Source of the DNA: Chitinophaga pinensis
GTDB taxonomy: Bacteria; Bacteroidota; Bacteroidia; Chitinophagales; Chitinophagaceae
Length of the DNA: 33,442 nt
Assembly: GCA_945865295.1 (NCBI GenBank)
Contig: CAMBDE010000021.1
Span: 1 to 33,442, forward strand
Reading direction: 5' to 3'
Shown: piece after piece, positions 6,899-15,502 of the stretch
How positions within the stretch are numbered: the first letter of the stretch is position 1
Layout: each line of letters starts with the position of its first letter
Translations under genes and position numbers: made by a program
Notes under the pieces: generated by a model
Databases searched by the model: none
Told to the model about the DNA's origin: nothing
Seen by the model: the letters and a program-made list of their open reading frames with translations, nothing else

Positions 6899-8884
6899 AT
6901 GAGGACTAAGCGTATTTTATTCATCTGTTGCTTTATAAGTTGTCTATTTATTGGACAGCTGAGTGGACAGAATATGCGCTTTAATTCATTTGGCGGTGGT
7001 GGAGGAGGAGCAACAGATTCCTTACAAAAAAGAGATAAATCCGAGGATTCAATTGGGATTTATTATCGATTGTACAATAGCTTGACCATTCAGAACATGG
7101 ATACGTCTATTACTGATTTCTTTTCAAAATTTATCCTGCCCTATAGCAATTATCATTTAGGTAATTTAGGCAATGCCAGTAGATCCTATTTATTCAATCC
7201 ATTGCAAAGAGGGGGATGGGATGCAGGGTTTAGGGCCTATGAAGTCTATAATTATACTTTGGAGCAAACTCCATTTTATCAAACTACGAAACCCTATACC
7301 GAATTGGGATATTTGTTGGGAGGGAAAGGGGAGCAGTTAATTGAAATAGTACATACCCAAAATAAAACAAAGCAGTTTAATTATTCTTTTGCTTATCGAT
7401 TTAGCAATGCCCCAGGAAATTTAAAAAACCAACATGCGAATTTGAACAATATGCGCATGACTGCGAATTATCAATCAAAGCGAAAGCGTTATGCATCTTA
7501 TTGGGTGATGTTATCCAATAAATCTGCTTCATCGGAAAATGGCGGATTAGTGAACAGTAGATTAATTGATAGCCTTTCTTTGAATAACCCCTATGAGCTA
7601 GAAACAAGATTGGGCATTAGCGGGGCTTCTTTTAGGAATCCATTTAATACCAATATCGCAACTGGCTCAACCTATAAAGAACAAAGTTTTGTATGGAAGC
7701 AGACCTATGATATAGGACAAAAAGACTCCCTAGTTAAAGATACCGTGACCACTTATTTATTTTATCCAAGGCTCAGATTCCAGAATGAAATAAAATACCA
7801 AACCAATCAATTTGTTTTTGCTGATGCCAATCCCTCCGAACTCAATTATGAACAATATTTTAATTATAATTTACCAATTGGAAACACCATTTTGTTTCAG
7901 GATAATTGGAAAAGATTCACCAATGAATTTAGCTTAGTTTCTTTTCCGGAGAAAACAAATCCTAATCAATACTTGCAAATTGGGCTTGGTTACCAGCAAT
8001 TAAATTTTAATGACACCTTGCTAAAATGGTCAAACAATGATATCTATGGGCTTGGGGTCTATAAAAATAAAACCAAGAATCTTCGTTGGGACATTCAAGC
8101 ATCTGGAAAATTATTTTTAAGTGGCTATCACGCTGGAGATTACGAAGCACAGTTTTCTTTGAGTAGTGTATTCAATAAAAAAGGAGATCAATTGGCATTG
8201 TGGGTACAAAACTCCAATCGAACGCCTTCCTTTAATCGTCTTGGTATTACTGCGTTTCCCATTTTGAAAATAGGCACTATTGATAAAGAAAACGTTATTG
8301 AATTAGGTGCTTTGTGGAATCAAAAAAGTCAAGCTTTAACTGCTTCATTTCAATACAAACTCATTCAAAATTTTCAATACTTTGGTTCAGGATTTCAGCC
8401 AATGGTTTACGACAATGTTTTAAGTTATGTAAAGGGCACTGTGTCAAATCAAATAAAACTAAGTGGTCATTGGAATTGGTACAATGAACTAAACTTACAA
8501 TTAGTAGATCCCAATGCGCCCTTGCATTTGCCAGTCCTTTTTACTAGACAGCGTCTTGCTTTTGAGGGCAATTTCTTTAAAAATTTATTTCTTTCAACGG
8601 GATTAGAACTCATATATCATTCCTCTTTTCAGCCAGATTCCTATATGCCATTGAGCGGTCAATTCTACCTCCAAGATCAGTTTACAGCCAATAATAGACC
8701 CATTGCCAATGCCTTTTTAAATTTCAGGATCAAAAGGTTTAAAGGATTCGTACGCATGGAACAATTGAATACCTTATTAGCGACTAGTAATCAGCTAGGT
8801 ACAAGGTATCATTTTACTGCGCCAAATTATCCAGGCACAGGCACTTGGTTAAGGTTTGGAATTTGGTGGAATTTTATCAATTAG
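6899..8884 (+). CDS. Porin_10-type putative outer-membrane porin
   Basis: A signal peptide (MRTKRILFICCFISCLFIGQLSGQ) leads into a Gly-rich linker at about 33-39 (FGGGGGGA). About 600 residues of alternating aromatic and polar strands follow, typical of an outer-membrane beta-barrel, ending in WWNFIN. Conserved-looking marks of the Bacteroidota putative porin family include DTSITDFF near residue 68, the H-L-G-N-L-G-N-A-S-R stretch near 86, and N-P-L-Q-R-G-G-W-D. No transported substrate is known for the family. The start at 6899 is 40 bases after the PNP stop and places the signal peptide at the N-terminus. The Porin_10 call rests on recalled family features; the beta-barrel prediction is firmer. 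Confidence 0.78.
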   Translation: MRTKRILFICCFISCLFIGQLSGQNMRFNSFGGGGGGATDSLQKRDKSEDSIGIYYRLYNSLTIQNMDTSITDFFSKFILPYSNYHLGNLGNASRSYLFNPLQRGGWDAGFRAYEVYNYTLEQTPFYQTTKPYTELGYLLGGKGEQLIEIVHTQNKTKQFNYSFAYRFSNAPGNLKNQHANLNNMRMTANYQSKRKRYASYWVMLSNKSASSENGGLVNSRLIDSLSLNNPYELETRLGISGASFRNPFNTNIATGSTYKEQSFVWKQTYDIGQKDSLVKDTVTTYLFYPRLRFQNEIKYQTNQFVFADANPSELNYEQYFNYNLPIGNTILFQDNWKRFTNEFSLVSFPEKTNPNQYLQIGLGYQQLNFNDTLLKWSNNDIYGLGVYKNKTKNLRWDIQASGKLFLSGYHAGDYEAQFSLSSVFNKKGDQLALWVQNSNRTPSFNRLGITAFPILKIGTIDKENVIELGALWNQKSQALTASFQYKLIQNFQYFGSGFQPMVYDNVLSYVKGTVSNQIKLSGHWNWYNELNLQLVDPNAPLHLPVLFTRQRLAFEGNFFKNLFLSTGLELIYHSSFQPDSYMPLSGQFYLQDQFTANNRPIANAFLNFRIKRFKGFVRMEQLNTLLATSNQLGTRYHFTAPNYPGTGTWLRFGIWWNFIN

Positions 8885-8887
8885 TAC

Positions 8888-8895
8888 TACCTTTG
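8888..8895 (+). promoter_or_regulatory. -7 box abutting the start of the HYC_CC_PP gene
   Basis: TACCTTTG matches TAnnTTTG and ends one base before the ATG at 8897. A TTTG at 8862-8865 lies 22 bases upstream, slightly longer than the usual spacer. If used, transcription would begin at or just inside the first codons. Confidence 0.35.
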
Positions 8896-8896
8896 T

Positions 8897-9277
8897 ATGG
8901 TGAAGCAAATTTTGACCATCCTACTTTTATTTGTGTATAGTTTTTCCTGTATTGGAGCAACTGTAAAAGCCCATCTATGTGCAGGCAAAGTTCAAAAATG
9001 TATTTGTGGTAAGGCTACTAAAAATAAGGCTACTACAAAAGATACTTGTTGTGCAGAAAAAATAACCTTCGTTAAAAAGCAAGACTTGCATCAGTTCAAT
9101 GAACTTACAACTGCAAAACAACCTTTATTACTAGCGACGCATCCATCCGAATTTTATACACTTATAGCTGCTGCACCAGTTTTTGAACTAAAAGCAAAAG
9201 CAAAAGTACATTCCAAAAAGGGATTGCTTTTTACAGGGCCGCCAATCTATGCCTTAGATTGTCTTTATTTAATTTGA
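8897..9277 (+). CDS. Small Cys-rich HYC_CC_PP-type protein, metal-efflux associated
   Basis: This is a 126-residue exported protein with a hydrophobic N-terminus (about 4-21). It shows the pattern that names the Bacteroidota HYC_CC_PP family: H-x-C (His26, Cys28), a C-C pair (Cys51-52) and a PP pair (115-116), plus C35-x-C37. Such genes usually sit next to heavy-metal RND pumps, as here. Metal binding by the Cys/His residues is an inference; no activity has been established to my knowledge. It starts 12 bases after the Porin_10 stop, with a -7 box directly before the ATG, so it may be the first gene of the metal cluster. It ends with a 7-bp hairpin in its last codons. Confidence 0.72.
   Translation: MVKQILTILLLFVYSFSCIGATVKAHLCAGKVQKCICGKATKNKATTKDTCCAEKITFVKKQDLHQFNELTTAKQPLLLATHPSEFYTLIAAAPVFELKAKAKVHSKKGLLFTGPPIYALDCLYLI
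9243..9261. terminator. Hairpin in the last codons of the HYC_CC_PP gene
   Basis: Arms CAATCTA and TAGATTG surround the loop TGCCT. The structure lies 13 bases before the TGA stop and is followed by T-rich sequence (TCTTTATTTAATTTG), so partial termination before the HMA gene is possible. Confidence 0.4.
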
Positions 9278-9301
9278 TTTTATTGTAATTGACTTTGATG
9301 G

Positions 9302-9334
9302 AGCATGCAAGTTGAATATTGCTGCATCCATGCT
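9302..9334. promoter_or_regulatory. Possible dyad in the 96-base gap before the HMA gene
   Basis: AGCATG and CATGCT form inverted arms with a 21-base centre, between the HYC_CC_PP stop (9277) and the HMA start (9374). It is the only symmetry I see in this gap and could be a regulator site, but 6-base arms can easily occur by chance. Confidence 0.2.
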
Positions 9335-9373
9335 ATTTGTATATGCTATAATTAAACATTTTAAAAATATTTT

Positions 9374-9934
9374 ATGAAAAAAATAATCTTATTAAGTGGC
9401 TTTATGATGGCCATTCTTTTCTCTGCAAACGCACAAACAGCCACTAAATTAAAAGTGTCTGGTAATTGCGGTATGTGTAAATCAAGTATCGAAAAAGCCG
9501 CAACATCAGCAGGTGCAACCACTGCCAATTGGGATATGGATGCAAAGTTATTGACACTTATTTTTGATGGTAAAACTAATTTAGACAAAATCGAAACGGC
9601 CATTGCTGCTGTTGGATATGATACTGAACATAAGACAGCTACCAAAGCAACTTACGATGCTTTACATGAATGTTGTAAATATGAGCGTGAGGTTAAACAA
9701 GACACAGTAATCAAGAAAGTGTCTCTTGTGGCTTCGGGCTTAACATGTTCTATGTGTTCTAAAGCAATTTTTAAAGCATTGACTAAATTAGATTTTGTAG
9801 ATGAAGTGAAAGTAGATATTGAGCAGTCTAAATTTGTCCTTACATTTAAATCTGGCAAGACCGTGGTGATTGATCAGATTAAATCTGCGGTGGCTGACGC
9901 TGGATTTAGTGTTCAAAGCCTAGTATATGAATAG
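9374..9934 (+). CDS. Periplasmic protein with two heavy-metal-associated (HMA) domains
   Basis: A signal peptide ends near ANA-Q (residues 20-21). Two ferredoxin-like HMA domains follow. The first has its metal loop at CGMC (32-35), the second at CSMC (125-128). A H-E-C-C cluster (98-101) lies in the linker between them. The CxxC loops of HMA domains bind soft metal ions, classically Cu(I). An exported two-HMA protein beside an RND pump suggests a metal carrier or sensor in the periplasm; this role is inferred. It is 83 bases upstream of the RND gene. The start is firm because the signal peptide begins right after the ATG. Metal identity is open. Confidence 0.85.
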   Translation: MKKIILLSGFMMAILFSANAQTATKLKVSGNCGMCKSSIEKAATSAGATTANWDMDAKLLTLIFDGKTNLDKIETAIAAVGYDTEHKTATKATYDALHECCKYEREVKQDTVIKKVSLVASGLTCSMCSKAIFKALTKLDFVDEVKVDIEQSKFVLTFKSGKTVVIDQIKSAVADAGFSVQSLVYE

Positions 9935-10017
9935 AATACATATGAATAGTTTAACTTATTAATGATTAACTTTAGAAGATTATTTTTTATTCATTTTGTT
10001 GAGTAAGTACCTTTATT

Positions 10018-13000
10018 ATGCTATCAAAAATTATACAGTTCTCCATTAAGAATAAACTCGTCATTCTTTTAGGGCTCTTTGCCTTGATTATAGGAGGCGT
10101 TTATTCTATTTCCAATTTACCCATTGATGCTGTACCAGATATTACTAACAATCAAGTACTGATTATTACATCTGTTCCAAGTGCAGGTGCACCAGATGTG
10201 GAGCGCTTGATTACGGTGCCAATCGAACAAGCCACTCGGAATATTCCTGGCATGATTGAGCAACGGAGTTTTTCAAGATTTGGGTTGAGTTTAGTGACCT
10301 TAGTATTCAATGATGATATTGATATCTATTGGGCAAGGCAGCAGGTTTCTGAGCGCTTGATTACGGTGAAGTCTCAAATGCCAGAAGGCATGGGGATTCC
10401 AGAACTTGGTCCTTTAACAACGGGCTTGGGTGAAGTTTATCAATATGTAGTCAGGCCTAAGAAAGGGTATGAAGGAAAGTATAGTTTAACTGAATTAAGA
10501 ACAATGCAGGATTGGATTGTTCGTAAGCAATTATTGGGTACACATGGTGTGGCGGATGTGAGTAGTTTTGGAGGTGCAGTGAAACAATTTGAAGTGAGTG
10601 TGAATCCTGAGTTATTAAAGCAATATGATTTATCAGTGAATGATATTTATACTGCCTTAAATGACAACAATCAAAATACAGGTGGTGCTTATATTGAACA
10701 TGGACCAAATGTATTATTTATAAGAACAGAAGGGATGGTGGATAGCATGGATCAAATTTCAAGTATCCCTGTCAAGACTTTAACAAATGGAATGCCCTTG
10801 TTAATTAGGGATGTGGCAGAAGTTAAATTAGGCGAAGCGACTAAATTTGGCGCAACCGCTTATAATGCTGATGGAGAAGTTGCCGGTGCGGTTGTGATGA
10901 TGCTGAAAGGGGAAAATAGTAAGCAAGTCATTCAGGATATTAAAACGAAGATTGCGACCATTCAGGAGACCATGCCAGAAGGAGTGGTCATTGAGCCTTT
11001 TTTAGACCGAACAAAAATGGTAGACAATGCCATTGGTACCGTCTCTAAAAATTTATTAGAAGGGGCATTGATTGTGATTTTCATTTTAATTTTATTCTTA
11101 GGAAATTTAAGAGCAGGTTTAGTGGTGGCCTCTGTGATTCCATTATCTATGTTATTTGCATTTATATTGATGCATCTTTTTGGCGTTAGTGGAAATTTAA
11201 TGAGTTTAGGTGCATTGGATTTTGGATTACTAGTGGATGGGGCTGTCATCATTGTGGAAGCTGTCTTACATCAATTATACCATAGTTCTAAAAAAGAGGG
11301 GCACAATCAATTGGATAAAGCCGAGATGAATACGATTGTGGGTCAAGTGTCTAATAAGATGATGGGTGCTGCTGCTTTTGGACAAATCATTATTTTGATT
11401 GTCTATCTGCCTATCTTATCCTTATCAGGTATAGAAGGTAAGATGTTTAAACCAATGGCACAGACTGTTTCCTTTGCATTAATTGGTGCATTTATATTGT
11501 CTATCACTTATGTTCCTATGATGAGTGCATGGGTATTGAACAGAAATAGAGTGCAAAAAGAAACATGGACGGATAAGTTCATGCAAAAATTAGAAGCGTT
11601 CTATGAACCATTATTAATGAAGGCATTGAAAATTCCAAAGCAAATTGTTGGTTTAACCATTGCACTTTTTATTGGTGCTTTATTTTTATTATATAGCCTA
11701 GGCGGGGAGTTTATTCCTAAGCTAGAAGAAGGAGATTTTGCAGTAGAAACAAGGGTTTTGAGTGGAGCTTCTATTAATACTACATTAGATGCGACACAAA
11801 AGGCGTCCAAATTATTGATTGACCGTTTCCCGGAGGTAGAAAAAATAGTCACTAAAATTGGAGCTGGAGAAATTCCAACAGATCCAATGACGATGGATGC
11901 GTCTGATTTAATCATTATATTAAAAGATAAAAAAGACTGGGTCTCAGCAAAAACATTCGATGAATTAGCAGATACAATGGGTAAAGTGATGTCTCAAGTG
12001 CCTGGTATTACCTCTGGCTTTCAATATCCTGTTCAAATGCGATTTAATGAATTGATGACAGGTTCAAGACAGGATGTTTCTTGTAAAATATTTGGAGAAA
12101 ATTTAGATAGCCTTGCAAAGTATGCCGCTTTAATGGGCAATTTGATCAATGATGTGGAAGGCGCTAAAGACCTTTATACTGAAACTGTTACTGGTATTTC
12201 TCAAGTGGTGGTGCATTTTAATCGTACCGCAATTGCAAATTATGGTGCGAATATTAAAGAAGTCAATCAGGTTATCCAGTCAGCCTATGCAGGAGGCATA
12301 GCGGGTAAAGTGTTTGAAGGCGATAGAAGATTTGACTTGGTAGTGCGATTGAATACCTCACAAAAGAAGGACTGGCAACAAATTAAAAATTTAATGGTGA
12401 CGGTGGGCAATGGCAAACAGGTTCCATTATATGAGCTTGCAGATGTAAAGATTGAAGAAGGCCCTTATCAAATACAAAGAGAGGATGCAGCAAGGCGAAT
12501 TGTGGTAGGGTTCAATGTGCGAGGGAAAGATGTGAAGACGGTGGTGACTGAAGTGCAAGAAAAGGTAAAGAAGTCCATTCAATTTCCTCCTGGATATTAT
12601 GTAGTGTATGGCGGACAGTTTGAAAATTTAGAACATGCAGTTAGTCGTTTACAAATTGCAGTACCTGTTGCTTTATTATTGATTTTAGTGATGCTATTTT
12701 TTGCATTCAAAAATATCAAACATTGTTTATTGATTTTCTCGGCAATTCCTTTTTCTGCTATTGGTGGTGTATTTGCATTATGGATAAGGGGAATGCCTTT
12801 TAGTATATCCGCAGGCGTTGGCTTTATTGCCTTATTTGGGGTAGCTGTATTGAATGGTATTGTATTGTTAACAGAGATGAATAAATTAGCTATGGAACCT
12901 AGTAGAACAATTTTTGACATCATTGCGACTGCAACTAAAACAAGATTAAGGCCCATTTTAATTACTGCAGCGGTTGCTTCTTTAGGTTTTATTCCAATGG

Positions 13001-14343
13001 CAATAAGCAGTGGAGCTGGAGCGGAAGTTCAAAAACCTTTAGCAACAGTCGTTATTGGTGGATTATTATCAGCAACTTTATTGACTTTATTTGTATTACC
13101 TATCTTTTATCAATTATTTGAAAAGAAAAGGTTGGGTCAATCTACAATGGCCATTATACTATGTATGATTGGATTGAATGCCACTTGCTTGCAAGCGCAG
13201 ACGCTGACTGTAAAAAAACCTTTATCAAAAGTGATTGAACAGGCTAAGTTGGTGTCTCCAACATTAAAAACAACTGTAGCTCAACAAGCTTATTATAAGG
13301 TACTTACAAAATCAAGTTTTGATCCAGCAAAATTATCTTTAAGAGGTGAATTAGGAAAGGTAAATAGTGGATTGAATGATTCGAAATATGCTGCAGAACA
13401 AGTGCTTGATTTACCTCAGGTCTACCAAGCTCAAAAAAAATTATATCAATCCATTCGTCAAGCTTATGATTATCAAATTGTATTAGATCAAAATTATATC
13501 CAACATGCTGTTGAGCAGTTATATATACAATTGCAGTTTCAAGTAGCAAAGGGAGGCTTGTTAAGTCAGCTTGATACCATCTATGTTAAACAATTGGCTG
13601 CGGTGGATGCAAGATTTAAAGCTGGACAAGATAATGGATTGGAACAAATTAATATGCAGAACTGGGTAAGTATGCATCAGCAGTTAATGATCAAGCATCA
13701 GAATGAACAGCATGGGTTACAAAAACAGTTTGCTATTTTACTACAGGATTCAACCATGATCTTGCCAGAGGAAGTTTTAAACTTTGAACCTAAATTAATG
13801 GATACTTCGGTAGATGCTGCACATCCTTTGAATTTATTTTGGAAACAAAAACTACAATCTGCTATTGCAGAAACCAATATCGCTAAATCTAAAGTCTTGC
13901 CTCAAGTTGCAATGGGTTATACGAACCAAAGTTTTAGGATGACTCCAAATGATCAAAATAGGTACAATTCAGTCAATCTAGGCCTTAATGTCCCATTGTT
14001 TAGATCGGGTTTAAAGCAGAAAGTCAAGGCAAGTCAGGCTAATGAAACCGTGGTTGCCAACGAGAAAGAAAAAGCTAGTATTGATTTAGAGATGCAGATT
14101 CAAAAAGCTTGGAATCAGTATCAGCAAACTATTGATTTGTACCAGCATTTTCAGAAAAGCTTATTACCTAATGCAAATAAAATTGCGATGATTGCTAATA
14201 TATCATTTAAAGAAGGTCAAATTAGTTATATCGAATGGTCTAACTCGATGACGCAAGTTCAATCTATTAAAATGCAGGCACTTGAAACGCTTGAATTATT
14301 TAATCTAAACCAATCCACCCTTAATTATTTATTATCAAAATAA
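10018..14343 (+). CDS. CusA/CzcA-type RND metal efflux pump fused to a TolC-like domain
   Basis: The 1441 residues carry two modules. Residues 1-1035 are a heavy-metal RND pump of 12 helices and two large periplasmic loops. The HME signature in TM4, ALDFGLLVDGAVIIVE, contains Asp401, Asp407 and Glu414, matching the proton-relay acids of CzcA. Residues 1044-1060 form a second signal-like helix ending LQAQ, after a basic KKR. About 380 residues of coiled-coil TolC-like sequence follow (1061-1441). The pump and outer-membrane channel are therefore one gene; such fusions are known in Bacteroidota. The three methionines that bind Cu(I) in E. coli CusA appear to be Ala628, Glu678 and Ala744 here, which favours divalent ions such as Zn, Co, Ni or Cd. 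The adaptor gene follows after 17 bases. Confidence 0.93.
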   Translation: MLSKIIQFSIKNKLVILLGLFALIIGGVYSISNLPIDAVPDITNNQVLIITSVPSAGAPDVERLITVPIEQATRNIPGMIEQRSFSRFGLSLVTLVFNDDIDIYWARQQVSERLITVKSQMPEGMGIPELGPLTTGLGEVYQYVVRPKKGYEGKYSLTELRTMQDWIVRKQLLGTHGVADVSSFGGAVKQFEVSVNPELLKQYDLSVNDIYTALNDNNQNTGGAYIEHGPNVLFIRTEGMVDSMDQISSIPVKTLTNGMPLLIRDVAEVKLGEATKFGATAYNADGEVAGAVVMMLKGENSKQVIQDIKTKIATIQETMPEGVVIEPFLDRTKMVDNAIGTVSKNLLEGALIVIFILILFLGNLRAGLVVASVIPLSMLFAFILMHLFGVSGNLMSLGALDFGLLVDGAVIIVEAVLHQLYHSSKKEGHNQLDKAEMNTIVGQVSNKMMGAAAFGQIIILIVYLPILSLSGIEGKMFKPMAQTVSFALIGAFILSITYVPMMSAWVLNRNRVQKETWTDKFMQKLEAFYEPLLMKALKIPKQIVGLTIALFIGALFLLYSLGGEFIPKLEEGDFAVETRVLSGASINTTLDATQKASKLLIDRFPEVEKIVTKIGAGEIPTDPMTMDASDLIIILKDKKDWVSAKTFDELADTMGKVMSQVPGITSGFQYPVQMRFNELMTGSRQDVSCKIFGENLDSLAKYAALMGNLINDVEGAKDLYTETVTGISQVVVHFNRTAIANYGANIKEVNQVIQSAYAGGIAGKVFEGDRRFDLVVRLNTSQKKDWQQIKNLMVTVGNGKQVPLYELADVKIEEGPYQIQREDAARRIVVGFNVRGKDVKTVVTEVQEKVKKSIQFPPGYYVVYGGQFENLEHAVSRLQIAVPVALLLILVMLFFAFKNIKHCLLIFSAIPFSAIGGVFALWIRGMPFSISAGVGFIALFGVAVLNGIVLLTEMNKLAMEPSRTIFDIIATATKTRLRPILITAAVASLGFIPMAISSGAGAEVQKPLATVVIGGLLSATLLTLFVLPIFYQLFEKKRLGQSTMAIILCMIGLNATCLQAQTLTVKKPLSKVIEQAKLVSPTLKTTVAQQAYYKVLTKSSFDPAKLSLRGELGKVNSGLNDSKYAAEQVLDLPQVYQAQKKLYQSIRQAYDYQIVLDQNYIQHAVEQLYIQLQFQVAKGGLLSQLDTIYVKQLAAVDARFKAGQDNGLEQINMQNWVSMHQQLMIKHQNEQHGLQKQFAILLQDSTMILPEEVLNFEPKLMDTSVDAAHPLNLFWKQKLQSAIAETNIAKSKVLPQVAMGYTNQSFRMTPNDQNRYNSVNLGLNVPLFRSGLKQKVKASQANETVVANEKEKASIDLEMQIQKAWNQYQQTIDLYQHFQKSLLPNANKIAMIANISFKEGQISYIEWSNSMTQVQSIKMQALETLELFNLNQSTLNYLLSK

Positions 14344-14360
14344 TTATTCAAAAAAATAAA

Positions 14361-15497
14361 ATGAAAAATATTTATAGCTTAGTCGTTTCTGCCATTTTTT
14401 TATTGAGTTGCGGTAGCGATCCAAAAAAAGATACTCAAAAAGAAGCAGTTGTAGAAGCCACCAATAAAGTGAGTTTAACTAAAGAGCAAGCAACGCTGGC
14501 GCAATTAGTATTGGCTCCTATTGAACTTGGTAGGATGAAAGGCACTGCGCATTTAAATGGAGTAATTGATGTACCACCATCGGGTATCGCGTCAGTTAGT
14601 ATGCCATTGGGAGGTTATGTACAGGATATCAATTTAATACCGGGTAATTTTGTAAAAAAGGGCGCTGTTTTGGCAACTGTGAAAGATCCGGCATACATTC
14701 AATTACAGGAAAATTACTTAGCCAGTAAAGCAAAGTTGAATTATTTACAACAAGACCTTGATCGACAAAAATTATTATTAAATCAAGAAGCAGTTAGTAA
14801 AAAGTCCTATCAACAAATACAAGCAGACTATAATGCAATGAATATTCAATTGCGCGCTTTATCTGAACAATTAAAACTAATCAATATTCAGCCAGAAAAT
14901 TTAACACCAGAGAATATGACTAGTTTGGTTAAATTGACAGCACCAATTACTGGTTATATTACAAAAGTGAATATCAATAGAGGAAGATATGTCACTCCTT
15001 CGGATGTTTTAGTAGAAATAATGGATCCTAATGATATCCAAGCTGCAATCACTATTTATGAAAAAGATATTGCAAATTTTAAAGTAGGCATGAAGGGGAC
15101 AGTCACATTGACACAAGATCCTACTAAAATTTACACAGTTTCAATATTAGCAGTTTCACAAAATATCAATGAAGATAAAACAGGTTTATTACATTGCCAT
15201 TTTGGCAATACACCAAAAAGTGTATTACCAGGTATGTTTTTAACTGCAGATATTGTGGTGGAGACGAATGAGGCGGTATTAATCCCAGCAGAAGCTGTTC
15301 AAAGATTTCAAGGTAAAGATTATATTTTTATTCAGCGTGCAACCAATGATTTTGAAGCCATTGTGATAGAGATTAATCAATCCAACAAAGAATTTGTTTC
15401 TGTTAAAAATACGGATGCCAAGACATGGGTAGGGAAATCACTTGTTGTAAAAAATGCCTATAGCTTACTTGGTAAGATGATGAACATTTCTGAATAA
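14361..15497 (+). CDS. RND periplasmic adaptor lipoprotein (CusB/CzcB-like)
   Basis: This is the membrane-fusion protein that bridges the RND pump and its outer-membrane channel. A lipoprotein signal ends in the lipobox LLSC (Cys17). A barrel-sandwich half follows (about 70-110, with GGYVQDINLIPGNFVKKG), then a short alpha-hairpin (about 113-175), the second lipoyl half (about 190-220, TAPITGYITKVNINRGRYV), and beta-barrel and membrane-proximal domains to 378. There is no His-rich or Met-rich N-terminal metal site of the CusB/CzcB kind after the lipobox. It lies 17 bases after the RND-TolC gene, so the two are almost certainly co-transcribed. It converges on the ATP-grasp-like gene, with only 5 bases between the stops. 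Confidence 0.92.
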   Translation: MKNIYSLVVSAIFLLSCGSDPKKDTQKEAVVEATNKVSLTKEQATLAQLVLAPIELGRMKGTAHLNGVIDVPPSGIASVSMPLGGYVQDINLIPGNFVKKGAVLATVKDPAYIQLQENYLASKAKLNYLQQDLDRQKLLLNQEAVSKKSYQQIQADYNAMNIQLRALSEQLKLINIQPENLTPENMTSLVKLTAPITGYITKVNINRGRYVTPSDVLVEIMDPNDIQAAITIYEKDIANFKVGMKGTVTLTQDPTKIYTVSILAVSQNINEDKTGLLHCHFGNTPKSVLPGMFLTADIVVETNEAVLIPAEAVQRFQGKDYIFIQRATNDFEAIVIEINQSNKEFVSVKNTDAKTWVGKSLVVKNAYSLLGKMMNISE

Positions 15498-15502
15498 ATA
15501 AT

